In this document: piece after piece, positions 16,209 to 24,750 of the stretch | Numbering within the stretch: position 1 is the first letter of the stretch | How the letters are laid out: the number at the start of each line of letters is the position of its first letter | DNA from: CALLCD01 sp039817885 | GTDB taxonomy: Bacteria; Pseudomonadota; Alphaproteobacteria; Caulobacterales; Hyphomonadaceae | Length of the DNA stretch: 64,000 bases | Direction of reading: 5' to 3' | NCBI GenBank assembly: GCA_039817885.1 | Contig: JBCBUY010000006.1 | Location: 1 to 64,000, forward strand | Notes under the pieces: generated by a model | What the model was told of the DNA's origin: nothing | Databases searched by the model: none | The model's input: only the letters and a program-made list of their open reading frames with translations | Position numbers and translations under genes: made by a program

Positions 16209-16855
16209 TTTTTCTCGTCTGGTTTTTTGGTCTTGGGGCTATCCTGGCCTCATCGGCTTTGGTCCGCCGCGCCGGCCTCGGCGATCGCGCCGTCATCGCC
16301 GTCCTCTTGGCATCTCTATTGGCGGTCATCTCATATGTCGCTGTCGGACGTCCTAACTTGCCCGACCAACCTTATGGCAAACGGATCGCAGAGATCGACA
16401 GTCGGGACGCGACGACTTTGTCGCGTGCGGAAACGCTGGCCTTACTGGAGCAACGTATTCGAGAATACCCGGACAGTCCTCAACCCCATTTCTTCATTGG
16501 TGAGATTCTGCAGAGCCAGGGGCGCGAGCGAGATGCTGTGAGGGCGTTTCAGTCGTCTTTGCGCCGAGACCCCGCCTTCACACCGGCCCTGATCGCATTG
16601 GCCGACAGTTTGACACGGTTGAATGAAGGCCGCATCGGGGTCGAAGCAAAGCGCCTCTATGCGCGCGCTGTTGCCGTCGATCCTGCCGAAGCGCGTGCTG
16701 GCTTCATGGCGGGCCTTGCAGACTGGCAGGCGGGTGACCGCCCATTGGCACGAAGCAGATGGGCCGCGGTTGGTGAGGGATTGCCTGTTGGCTCAACCCA
16801 AGCGGCCATGCTCGCCTCTTTGGTCGAACAAGCCGAGGCGGGTGCGTTTGATTGA
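16205..16855 (+). CDS. ccmI: Cytochrome c biogenesis protein CcmI (CycH), short form
   Basis: The 216-residue protein has two N-terminal membrane segments (MIFLVWFFGLGAILASSAL and AVIAVLLASLLAVISYVAV) and a periplasmic TPR domain (ALLEQRIREYPDSPQPHFF through VDPAEARAGFMAGLADWQ). CcmI chaperones apocytochrome c to the CcmFH heme ligase. The GRPNLPDQPYGKRI linker is a family hallmark. It is shorter than many alphaproteobacterial CcmI proteins, lacking most of the C-terminal apocytochrome-binding extension. It stands first in ccmI-E-F-H. Confidence 0.88.
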   Translation: MIFLVWFFGLGAILASSALVRRAGLGDRAVIAVLLASLLAVISYVAVGRPNLPDQPYGKRIAEIDSRDATTLSRAETLALLEQRIREYPDSPQPHFFIGEILQSQGRERDAVRAFQSSLRRDPAFTPALIALADSLTRLNEGRIGVEAKRLYARAVAVDPAEARAGFMAGLADWQAGDRPLARSRWAAVGEGLPVGSTQAAMLASLVEQAEAGAFD

Positions 16856-16917
16856 GCGCATGCCTGCGGCAGGTGGCCGTCTGGCCAGATCAGCAAAACA
16901 CCCTATACCCAAGGCCC

Positions 16918-17340
16918 ATGAGAGCACGAACGCGTAGATTAGGCCTCATCGGCGTTGCGGCGGCACTTTTATTAGTGGCGGCTGGGCTGGTTTTTGTCGC
17001 CGTTCAGGAAAGTGCCAATCTGTTCTGGACACCGACAAAGCTCGCCGAAATGGGCGGGCCCACGCCTGGGCTCTCCGGCAAGGTCGGTGGCTTTGTCGCA
17101 GTTGGATCGCTGACCTATGCCACCCCGACTCAATTGAGCTTTAAAGTGATTGATGACGCCCACAGCATAAGTGTCATTTACGAGGGTATCGCGCCTGATC
17201 TCTTTGAGGAAGGTGCAGGGGTTGTGGCTGAAGGGGCGTTCAATGAAGACGGTATCTTTGTTGCTCGTCAGCTTCTGGCCAAACATGATGAAAACTACGT
17301 GCCGCGCGAACTGAGCGATGTAGAAGGCCCGGCAACATGA
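16918..17340 (+). CDS. ccmE: Heme chaperone CcmE
   Basis: The 140-residue protein has an N-terminal membrane anchor (about 8-28) and an OB-fold periplasmic domain. The heme-binding motif is KHDENY near residue 121: His binds heme covalently and the Tyr lies four residues later. CcmE carries heme from CcmABCD to CcmF. The frame opens at 16852, but ATG 16918 gives the standard start MRARTRRLGLI. The CcmF ATG overlaps its stop. Confidence 0.95.
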   Translation: MRARTRRLGLIGVAAALLLVAAGLVFVAVQESANLFWTPTKLAEMGGPTPGLSGKVGGFVAVGSLTYATPTQLSFKVIDDAHSISVIYEGIAPDLFEEGAGVVAEGAFNEDGIFVARQLLAKHDENYVPRELSDVEGPAT

Positions 17341-19283
17341 TCGAGACCGGTCATCTCGCCGCTTTTCTGGCCCTTGCGGCTAGCAGTGTTCAGACCTGGT
17401 ACGGTCTCAGAGGCAATCGCCCAATGGCAGCGCGTATGGCGGTGTCGGCCCTGTGCATTATGAGCATATCCTTCTTCTTCCTCATCATGGCCTTTGTGGG
17501 ATCGGACTTTTCCGTCGCCCTGGTCGCGCAGCACTCCCATACGCTTAAGCCTTTGATCTATAAGGTCGCTGGAACCTGGGGAAATCATGAGGGCTCGATG
17601 GCGCTTTGGTGTCTCGTGGTGATCGGGTTTTCAGTGGCTGGAGCCCTTCGTCTGCAAACCGGCCGGCCTGAGTTTGAGGCTCGCGCACTCGGTGTTCAAG
17701 GAGCCGTTGCCACGGGCTCCCTCGCGTATCTTCTGTTCGCGTCGAATCCATTTTTGCGGCTGAACCCGGCACCCTTACAGGGATTGGGATTAAACCCGCT
17801 GCTTCAGGATCCGGCCCTCGCGATCCATCCCCCCATGCTCTATCTCGGTTATGTCGGGTTTTCCTTTGTTTTTGCCCTTGCTGCTGCCGGGCTGATAGAG
17901 GGGCGCATTGATCGGCACTGGGCGCAGGCCACGCGACAATTCGTTCTGGCGGCTTGGGTGCCTCTTACCATTGGTATCGCCCTTGGCGCTTACTGGGCTT
18001 ATTATGAATTGGGTTGGGGCGGATGGTGGTTCTGGGACCCTGTCGAAAACGCATCCCTTATGCCATGGCTCCTTGGGTCTGCTCTTCTGCACTCCATTAT
18101 TGTGACGGAGAAGCGCGGCAGTTTTGCTGCTTGGACTGCGCTTCTTGCTGTTCTGGCATTCTGCTTCTCGCTGCTCGGCGCATTTCTTGTCCGCTCCGGT
18201 ATTCTCACATCGGTGCATGCCTTCGCCGTTGATCCGCTGCGCGGCAGTCTGCTCCTAACGGGACTTCTTCTCTATGGCGGTGCCGCGCTAGCACTCTTTG
18301 CCTGGCGGGCCCCTGCGCTGAAAGGGGGACCGGCGTGGGGCCTAGTAAGCCGCGAAGGCGCGCTGATGCTGAACAATCTCGTGCTTGCTGTGGCGACGCT
18401 TACCGTGCTGATCGGGACGCTTTTTCCGCTTCTTGCGGAAATGACGGGTCGTCAGATGTCGGTCGGCGCGCCTTATTTCAACCTGACATTTTCGCCATTG
18501 CTCGGGGCGTTACTCGTCACGCTACCTTTGGTGCAGCATTGGAGTTGGGGGCGCATGTCCCTGGATCCAAATTGGCCGTTCGCTGCGATACTCGGAGCCA
18601 TTTTCGGGGCGATTATCCTGGCAGGATGGGTGCTGTTTGACTTACCGCTTGGCGCGTCTGCCGGCGTCGGTCTCGGGATCTGGCTTCTTTATGGGGCGGG
18701 TCGCGAACTGTTTCGCCGTGCCATCACACCTGGTCGTGTCTTCAAACTTCCCGTCAGAGTATGGGGCATGTCTTTGGCCCATGCCGGTCTCGGACTTTTC
18801 ATTATTGGCGCTGTGATCGAAACCGGGGCGTCCTATGAGCGGACCATCGCGCTCGGTGCGGGTGACAGCGCAGAGATTGCCGGTTGGACGCTAACACTGA
18901 ACGAAGTGCGATCCGGCGAAGGGCCAAATTGGTATTCCGATGAAAGTAGCCTTCGGGCCACCTCTGGGCGGTCTGAAGCGGTGCTGACCCCATCGAAGCG
19001 CTACTATCCTGCGGCGCGCATGCCAACAACCGAAACGGCCATTCTGAAGACACTTCGTGGAGACTTGTACGCAGCCCTAGGAGATCGCCGTGTCGTCAAT
19101 GGGCGGCCGCTGTGGACATTTCGCGTCTATTTCAATCCGCTGATCGACCTCATTTTCTTGGGCGTGACCCTGATGGCCCTTGGCGGCGGCATGGCCATGG
19201 TCTCGACGCGCAAATCAAAGGCGCTCGCGGACCAAAATGGGGAAACAGCGCCCAAGGTCGATGTTCCGGAGATCATTCTGTGA
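17337..19283 (+). CDS. ccmF: Heme lyase CcmF
   Basis: The 648-residue polytopic membrane protein is the core of the heme-apocytochrome ligase. It has about 13-15 hydrophobic segments and the WWD heme-handling motif WGGWWFWDPVENASLMPW (around residue 224), plus conserved HPPMLYLGYVGFSF at about 162-175 and KLYNHEG-type KVAGTWGNHEGSM near the N-terminus. Length is normal. It overlaps ccmE and ccmH by four bases each. The cytochrome c maturation genes ccmA, B, C, D and G are not in this window. Confidence 0.96.
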   Translation: MIETGHLAAFLALAASSVQTWYGLRGNRPMAARMAVSALCIMSISFFFLIMAFVGSDFSVALVAQHSHTLKPLIYKVAGTWGNHEGSMALWCLVVIGFSVAGALRLQTGRPEFEARALGVQGAVATGSLAYLLFASNPFLRLNPAPLQGLGLNPLLQDPALAIHPPMLYLGYVGFSFVFALAAAGLIEGRIDRHWAQATRQFVLAAWVPLTIGIALGAYWAYYELGWGGWWFWDPVENASLMPWLLGSALLHSIIVTEKRGSFAAWTALLAVLAFCFSLLGAFLVRSGILTSVHAFAVDPLRGSLLLTGLLLYGGAALALFAWRAPALKGGPAWGLVSREGALMLNNLVLAVATLTVLIGTLFPLLAEMTGRQMSVGAPYFNLTFSPLLGALLVTLPLVQHWSWGRMSLDPNWPFAAILGAIFGAIILAGWVLFDLPLGASAGVGLGIWLLYGAGRELFRRAITPGRVFKLPVRVWGMSLAHAGLGLFIIGAVIETGASYERTIALGAGDSAEIAGWTLTLNEVRSGEGPNWYSDESSLRATSGRSEAVLTPSKRYYPAARMPTTETAILKTLRGDLYAALGDRRVVNGRPLWTFRVYFNPLIDLIFLGVTLMALGGGMAMVSTRKSKALADQNGETAPKVDVPEIIL

Positions 19284-19711
19284 GGTGGATGCTCGTCCTC
19301 CTTCTGCCTGTCATTATGGCATTTGAAGAACCGCTCGCCGATCAGGCGGCGGAGGCAAGGGCGCAGAAGCTGATGCAGGAGATCCGCTGCGTCGCCTGTG
19401 AAAATGAGCCTATTTCGCAAAGCGCTGCAGAGATCGCAGGCACCATGCGCGTTCGCGTGCGTGAGATGGTTAGCGACGGTGCAAGTGATGCAGACATACG
19501 GGCTTGGTTCGAAGACCGCTACGGTGAGTTCGTTTTGTTTCGGCCGTCGACGCAGGGAGTTTCTGGGCTTGTTCTATGGGGGCTACCTTTCGCTATTTTG
19601 TTACTCGGCGGCCTCAGCGTCGCTCTTGCCAAGCGGGGCGATGCGGCGGCCATTGAGGTCGAGCCCGTAAAACCGGAAAGCTTCGATCACGACAACGAGA
19701 CGAGCAGCTGA
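19280..19711 (+). CDS. ccmH: Apocytochrome reductant CcmH (CycL)
   Basis: The 143 residues start with a signal sequence, then the redox motif RCVACENEPISQSAAEIA (Cys-X-X-Cys), then one C-terminal membrane segment (GLVLWGLPFAILLLGGL). CcmH reduces apocytochrome disulfides before heme attachment. GTG 19280 overlaps the ccmF stop as GTGA; ATG 19289 is an alternative. The motif reads C-V-A-C rather than the commoner C-x-V/T-C but keeps both cysteines. Confidence 0.93.
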   Translation: MRWMLVLLLPVIMAFEEPLADQAAEARAQKLMQEIRCVACENEPISQSAAEIAGTMRVRVREMVSDGASDADIRAWFEDRYGEFVLFRPSTQGVSGLVLWGLPFAILLLGGLSVALAKRGDAAAIEVEPVKPESFDHDNETSS

Positions 19712-19774
19712 CTTCCCAATTCGGCGTATCTACTTAATTGTGCCAACAAGACGTGATCTGAACCGGAGATAGTC

Positions 19775-20983
19775 ATGAGAAAAGCCGTAACGTTTCAAGG
19801 CTCAGACGGTCAGACCTTGTCCGGCCGGCTTGATCTTCCCGACGGAGACATCCGCGCCTTCGCGCTCTTCGCACACTGTTTTTCCTGTTCGAAGGACATT
19901 GCTGCAGCGCGCAACATCGCAACGACGCTGATAAATCATGGGATCGGACTATTGCGGTTCGATTTCACCGGTCTTGGAATGTCGGAGGGCTCATTCTCAG
20001 ATACCAATTTCTCGACCAATTTGGACGATCTTGAAGCGGCAGCCGCCTGGCTTGAGAACACTTATGGTGCCCCACAACTGCTCATTGGCCATTCCCTCGG
20101 CGGAGCAGCCGTCATCGCGGTGGCAAGCAGATTGCCAAGTGTTCGCGCCGTCGCAACGATTGGGGCACCCTCCGATGCGGATCATGTCATCCACCAATTT
20201 GGATCTCATCTCGACGAGATTGCACAATCCGGAGAGGCTCAGGTGGCGCTCGCTGGGCGGCCCTTCACGATCAAGAAGCAATTTGTCGATGATGTCTCCG
20301 GCGCTAAGGTGCGCGATGCGGCGTCGTCCCTTGGTCGTCCATTGCTTGTATTACATGCGCCGCTTGATGATGTTGTCGGGCTGGATAACGCGACAGGATT
20401 GTTTCTGAGCGCCAAGCACCCAAAGAGCTTCGTGAGTTTGGACGGAGCGGACCATTTGCTCTCAAGATCTGATGACGCGCAATTCGCTGCCAATGTCATC
20501 GCGGCATGGTTCGGTCGCTACATGACTGGTGAAAGGTCAGCAAAAACAGAGGCACCTCCCGTGGAGGGTACCTTCGTTGAAGAGACCGGACGAGGAAAAT
20601 TCCAGGCGCGTATCCGCACAGGCCCCCATGAATTGCTTGCCGATGAGCCGGCCTCCGTAGGCGGCGACGATACGGGTCCATCGCCCTATGATCTTGTTTC
20701 GGCAGGGCTCGGAGCGTGCACAACTATGACATTACGCATGTACGCGGAACGAAAAAAATGGCCTGTAGGCAGGATCGGCGTGCACGTATCACACGAAAAA
20801 GACTATGCAGACGATTGCGAGAATTGCGAGCAGGATCGCCGCATCGATATTTTTGAGCGTCGGATATCAATCGATGGTGATTTGACCGAAGAGCAACATG
20901 ATCGGATGCTGGAAATTGCGGACAAGTGCCCTGTTCATCGGACATTGGAGTCTATCGCGCATGTTCGCACAAAATCGGGCTGA
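19775..20983 (+). CDS. Alpha/beta hydrolase - OsmC fusion protein
   Basis: This is a bifunctional 402-residue protein. Residues 1 to about 250 form an alpha/beta hydrolase with nucleophile elbow GHSLGGAAV (Ser near 106), an oxyanion region HCFSCSKD and a C-terminal DGADHLLS histidine. Residues about 260-402 form an OsmC/Ohr-like domain with GLGACTTMTLRMYAERK and DKCPVHRTLES, whose cysteines reduce organic hydroperoxides. This fusion is widespread in Proteobacteria as a bifunctional alpha/beta hydrolase/OsmC family protein. A CCGGAG ribosome-binding site precedes ATG 19775. Confidence 0.93.
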   Translation: MRKAVTFQGSDGQTLSGRLDLPDGDIRAFALFAHCFSCSKDIAAARNIATTLINHGIGLLRFDFTGLGMSEGSFSDTNFSTNLDDLEAAAAWLENTYGAPQLLIGHSLGGAAVIAVASRLPSVRAVATIGAPSDADHVIHQFGSHLDEIAQSGEAQVALAGRPFTIKKQFVDDVSGAKVRDAASSLGRPLLVLHAPLDDVVGLDNATGLFLSAKHPKSFVSLDGADHLLSRSDDAQFAANVIAAWFGRYMTGERSAKTEAPPVEGTFVEETGRGKFQARIRTGPHELLADEPASVGGDDTGPSPYDLVSAGLGACTTMTLRMYAERKKWPVGRIGVHVSHEKDYADDCENCEQDRRIDIFERRISIDGDLTEEQHDRMLEIADKCPVHRTLESIAHVRTKSG

Positions 20984-21095
20984 AAATCGCCATAATTCAA
21001 GCCCTTCCATAAATGATTTTTAATAACCAAATCAGATGGGTTAAGCTAAGTGAAACAGAGCGTAAGCGCGCTCGTCTTAAAAGTGGGACTGAAGA

Positions 21096-22631
21096 ATGAG
21101 ATCGATAGGCACTTTCGGGCAGACCTTCGCGGCCATGTTGATGGGGGGCGTTGTCGTGGGAGCGCTTACCCTTGGACCGCAATGGGCACCAACAGCAGAC
21201 GCTGACCCGATCATAATTGAAGCACCAGGCGGAGCGCCTTTGAGTTTCGCTGACCTGGTTGAACAAGTGTCTCCAGCTGTTGTGAGCATTAATGTGCGCG
21301 GTGAGCAGGAAGTTCGCGACAATGCCGGCATCGATCGCTTCCTGGAGCAATTCCGGGATATGCCTGGATTTGAGGAGTTCATGCGCCGTCGCCGCGAGGA
21401 ACTGGAAGAAAATGACGATCGCCGAACGCGAGAGACGCGGGCACTCGGATCAGGCTTTTTCATCTCAGCAGAAGGGCACGCCGTTACCAACAATCATGTG
21501 ATTGCCGGTGCCAATGAAATTCAGCTGGTCCTGTCGGACGGCCGCGAATTCGAGGCCGAACTCGTTGGAACGGACCCGTCAACTGACCTTGCTGTTGTCA
21601 AAGTGATCGAGCCGGAATTCGACTTTCCCTATGTAGAATTCGAGCGCAGCAATAACATTCGTGTTGGAGATTGGGTTGTTGCAGTTGGTAATCCGTTTGG
21701 ATTGGGCGGGACGGCCACTGCGGGCATCATCTCCGCCGACGGTCGCAACCTTGGTGCCGGGTCGCAGTATACCGACTTCCTGCAGATCGACGCCTCTATA
21801 AACCGCGGCAACTCCGGCGGGCCGACATTTGATCTGACCGGCCGCGTCATCGGCGTAAACACCGCAATTTTTTCCCCAACCGGCGGCTCTGTCGGCATCG
21901 GGTTTGCGATCCCAGCTGACCTGGCGATCCGCATTACCGATGAGCTGATCGCCAATGGACGCGTTAGCCGAGGATGGCTGGGTGTGAGCATCCAGGACTT
22001 CACCCCCGAATTTGCAGAATCGGTCGGTATGGATGGGGCACGTGGTGCCATCGTATCTGAGCTGGTCGACGACGGCCCTGCAGAGGCCTCTGGCATTGAG
22101 CGGGGCGATGTAATTATCGAAGTCAACGGTGACACGGTTGTAGATGCCACGAGCGTCACGCGCAAAGTCGGAAATCTCATCGCCGGATCCACAAACACCT
22201 TCGTCGTCCTGCGAGATGGCGAACGGGTAGATGTCAACGTAAAGGTCGGTGAACGGCCAGATGATCCTACGGCGCTGACAAACGCTCCGGAGTCCGGTGA
22301 GCGCGAAGAGGAAGAAGAGGATGTCGAGACGGGGCCGTTGGGCGTCGCGCTTAAACCTCTTGATGACGATACCCGCACCGCGCTTGGCCTCGACGATGAT
22401 GAAGAAGGCTTGCTGATCGTCGACGTTGAGACCGACAGCCCGCTTGCCGAAACCGGTTTGCGTCCAGGCACTGCGATCCTTGAGGTCAATGGGCGGACCG
22501 TCGGATCTGTGTCTGACTTCAACAATGCTGTCGAGGCGGCTCGCCGCGCTGACAAGGAACAGGTTTTGGTTGCCGCCGTCGTGAATGGCCGAACCATATT
22601 TGGTACAATTGATATTTCTGAGGACGAGTAA
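21096..22631 (+). CDS. Do-family serine endopeptidase (DegP/HtrA type)
   Basis: This 511-residue envelope protease/chaperone has an N-terminal export or anchor segment (about 8-27). The trypsin-like domain carries the triad His in TNNHVI (near 133), Asp in STDLAVVKV (near 163) and Ser in NRGNSGGP (near 237). Two PDZ domains follow (about 285-385 and 415-505), separated by an acidic linker REEEEEDVETG. It leads a block with a response regulator, kinase and glnE on the same strand (41-bp gap to the regulator), so it may be a target of that system. Confidence 0.94.
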   Translation: MRSIGTFGQTFAAMLMGGVVVGALTLGPQWAPTADADPIIIEAPGGAPLSFADLVEQVSPAVVSINVRGEQEVRDNAGIDRFLEQFRDMPGFEEFMRRRREELEENDDRRTRETRALGSGFFISAEGHAVTNNHVIAGANEIQLVLSDGREFEAELVGTDPSTDLAVVKVIEPEFDFPYVEFERSNNIRVGDWVVAVGNPFGLGGTATAGIISADGRNLGAGSQYTDFLQIDASINRGNSGGPTFDLTGRVIGVNTAIFSPTGGSVGIGFAIPADLAIRITDELIANGRVSRGWLGVSIQDFTPEFAESVGMDGARGAIVSELVDDGPAEASGIERGDVIIEVNGDTVVDATSVTRKVGNLIAGSTNTFVVLRDGERVDVNVKVGERPDDPTALTNAPESGEREEEEEDVETGPLGVALKPLDDDTRTALGLDDDEEGLLIVDVETDSPLAETGLRPGTAILEVNGRTVGSVSDFNNAVEAARRADKEQVLVAAVVNGRTIFGTIDISEDE

Positions 22632-22672
22632 TTTAGCTGCCGGGGGGCGGACTGACGGAGGGACAATGCGTC

Positions 22673-23344
22673 ATGCAAGTTCTGATTATTGAAGATGATG
22701 GAGATATGGCATCCTTCATCTCACAAGTGCTCACCGAAGCGGGCCATAATGTGGATGTTGCAAATCGGGGAGATATGGGCCTAACGATGGCCCGCTCCCG
22801 CAACTTCGATGCGCTCGTTGTTGACCGCATGCTGCCGGAAAAGGACGGCTTGACGCTGATCCGGGAATATAGAGACGGGGGCGGTCACTCACCCGCCCTG
22901 TTTCTGACCGCTTTGAGCGACGTCGACCATCGCGTTGAAGGCCTTAAGGCAGGGGGTGACGACTACTTGTCCAAGCCCTTTGAACCCAGCGAGCTGGCCG
23001 CTCGGGTTGAAGCGCTTGGCCGACGCGGCGCGAGTGAAACACCTGTTACTCATTTGAAAGCCGGTGATCTGGAAATGGATCTGCTTGCGCGAAAGGTCAC
23101 CAGAGCCGGGCAAAAAATTGATCTACAACCCCGCGAATTTCGGTTGTTGGAATATCTGATGCGTCATGCTGGTCAGGTGGTCACACGGACCATGCTCCTG
23201 GAGCAAGTGTGGGATTACAATTTTGATCCGCAGACCAATGTGATCGATGTGCATATTTCCCGTTTACGCGGAAAGATTGACAAAGACTTCGACGAAGCTC
23301 TGTTGCACACGGTTCGGGGCGCGGGGTATCGCCTTCAGGCATGA
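22673..23344 (+). CDS. OmpR-family response regulator
   Basis: The 223 residues comprise a receiver domain with Asp51 (LVVDRMLP), acidic EDD at 7-9, Lys101 (LSKPF), and a winged-helix domain (LQPREFRLLEYLMRHAGQVV to RGAGYRLQ). GGAGGG lies upstream. The gene overlaps its kinase partner as ATGA. It is distinct from the 14091 regulator and closer to the heavy-metal/TctD-like branch. Control of the adjacent Do protease gene is plausible. Confidence 0.93.
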   Translation: MQVLIIEDDGDMASFISQVLTEAGHNVDVANRGDMGLTMARSRNFDALVVDRMLPEKDGLTLIREYRDGGGHSPALFLTALSDVDHRVEGLKAGGDDYLSKPFEPSELAARVEALGRRGASETPVTHLKAGDLEMDLLARKVTRAGQKIDLQPREFRLLEYLMRHAGQVVTRTMLLEQVWDYNFDPQTNVIDVHISRLRGKIDKDFDEALLHTVRGAGYRLQA

Positions 23345-24750
23345 CGCTGCAGAAGTTTCGTCTGCCAACTTTTGTCAATACGACGACGTTTCGGTTGGCG
23401 ATGCTCCATGCAGGACTGTTTGCGGTCTTTCTTGTCGGCCTGCTGGTCTATCTCTATGCATCAACGGTCGTCTATATCCGCGGCGAGGCACGATCGAGCC
23501 TCGACGCCGAAATCACAGAACTGGTTCAAGCGCACCGCCAAGGCGGGCTTGTCAGACTGAATCAATCGGTCCTCGAGCGAAGTTCCGTACCGGGGTCCAG
23601 ACAATTCATTTATCTCCTGCAAGACAGTGAGGGCCGGAAAATCTCTGGTGACTTGTCTGGCCCTCCCGCCGGCGTTGAGGCAGGGGGCGCTCAAAAGATA
23701 AGTTTCATAATCGACTACCCCAAGGCCGATGGATCAATCGAAACCCGGGAGGCAGAGGGACGCCAGGCAACCCTCGCCGATGGCAGCTTGATCTTCGTTG
23801 CCTATGACATTGATGATTTCGTGGGCATTATACCCCGAGTGACAAATGTCGTCTGGACCGCCGCGCCAATCGGGATCCTGATGTCTCTGATTGGGGGAAT
23901 CATCGTGTCGCGAACGGCGGCTCGGCGCGCCGACGAGCTTGCAAAGACAGCCGAAGGCGTCATGGCTGGAGACCTATCGCGCCGGGCACCGGTTGCGGGT
24001 TCGGGCGATGAATTCGACGACCTGGCCGGTCAGCTGAACGCAATGCTCGCCAAGATCGAACAGCTAATGCTGTCGTCTCGGCATGTCGGTGATGCTATTG
24101 CCCACGACCTCCGCACGCCGCTCACCAGACTGCGTAATCGGCTCGAAAGGTCCTTGGCGAGCAGCATGTCCAAGGAGGAAACGGAAGAGACGCTTCAAAC
24201 AACTTTGGCCGAAGTGGATCGTGTCCTTGATACGTTCAATGCGATTCTGAGACTGTCACGCTTGGAAGCCGGCGACAGCGGGCCTGTTGAGCGGATTGAT
24301 CTCAGCACGATTGGCAGTGAACTCGCCGAATTATTCGAACCAGCATGTGAGGACGCCGGCCTGTCTTTCTCTGCCGATATTGGTCGAGATCTTCATGTGA
24401 TGGGGGAGCGATCCCTTCTTGCCCATGCGCTTTCGAACCTCCTGGACAATGCAATAAAATATACCCCAGCCCCCGGCAGCATTAAGTTCGAAGTTGCGAG
24501 GGGACGCGACGAGAATGTCGTGCTGAAGGTCATCGACAATGGTCCGGGAATTCCAAAGCGCGATCGCGAACGCGTTGTCGAGCGTTTTGTGCGGCTTGAG
24601 GCCAGCCGGTCTGAACCTGGTTCCGGTCTGGGTCTGGCCCTCGTCGATGCTGTCGCTGATCTCCATAAAGGCACATTCACACTTGAGGATGGCAGCGGGG
24701 CTCATCACCGTCCCGGACTATCGGCAACTCTCCGACTGCCGCGCTTATGA
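23341..24750 (+). CDS. Membrane sensor histidine kinase with HAMP domain
   Basis: The 469-residue kinase has membrane segments at about 18-43 and 170-195, a short periplasmic sensor, a HAMP linker (SRTAARRADELAKTAEGVMAG), the H-box VGDAIAHDLRTPLTRL (His about 257), N-box LLDNAIKYTPAPG, and ATP-lid motifs DNGPGIPKRDRE and GSGLGLALVDAV. Its start overlaps the regulator stop, and its own stop overlaps glnE as ATGA. The three genes are therefore probably one translationally coupled unit. Confidence 0.92.
   Translation: MTLQKFRLPTFVNTTTFRLAMLHAGLFAVFLVGLLVYLYASTVVYIRGEARSSLDAEITELVQAHRQGGLVRLNQSVLERSSVPGSRQFIYLLQDSEGRKISGDLSGPPAGVEAGGAQKISFIIDYPKADGSIETREAEGRQATLADGSLIFVAYDIDDFVGIIPRVTNVVWTAAPIGILMSLIGGIIVSRTAARRADELAKTAEGVMAGDLSRRAPVAGSGDEFDDLAGQLNAMLAKIEQLMLSSRHVGDAIAHDLRTPLTRLRNRLERSLASSMSKEETEETLQTTLAEVDRVLDTFNAILRLSRLEAGDSGPVERIDLSTIGSELAELFEPACEDAGLSFSADIGRDLHVMGERSLLAHALSNLLDNAIKYTPAPGSIKFEVARGRDENVVLKVIDNGPGIPKRDRERVVERFVRLEASRSEPGSGLGLALVDAVADLHKGTFTLEDGSGAHHRPGLSATLRLPRL

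Noticed and set aside
21629..22678. 349-residue minus-strand ORF
   Set aside because: It is antisense to the Do protease PDZ region and rich in Ser/Arg/Pro, as expected from the reverse of a high-GC gene.
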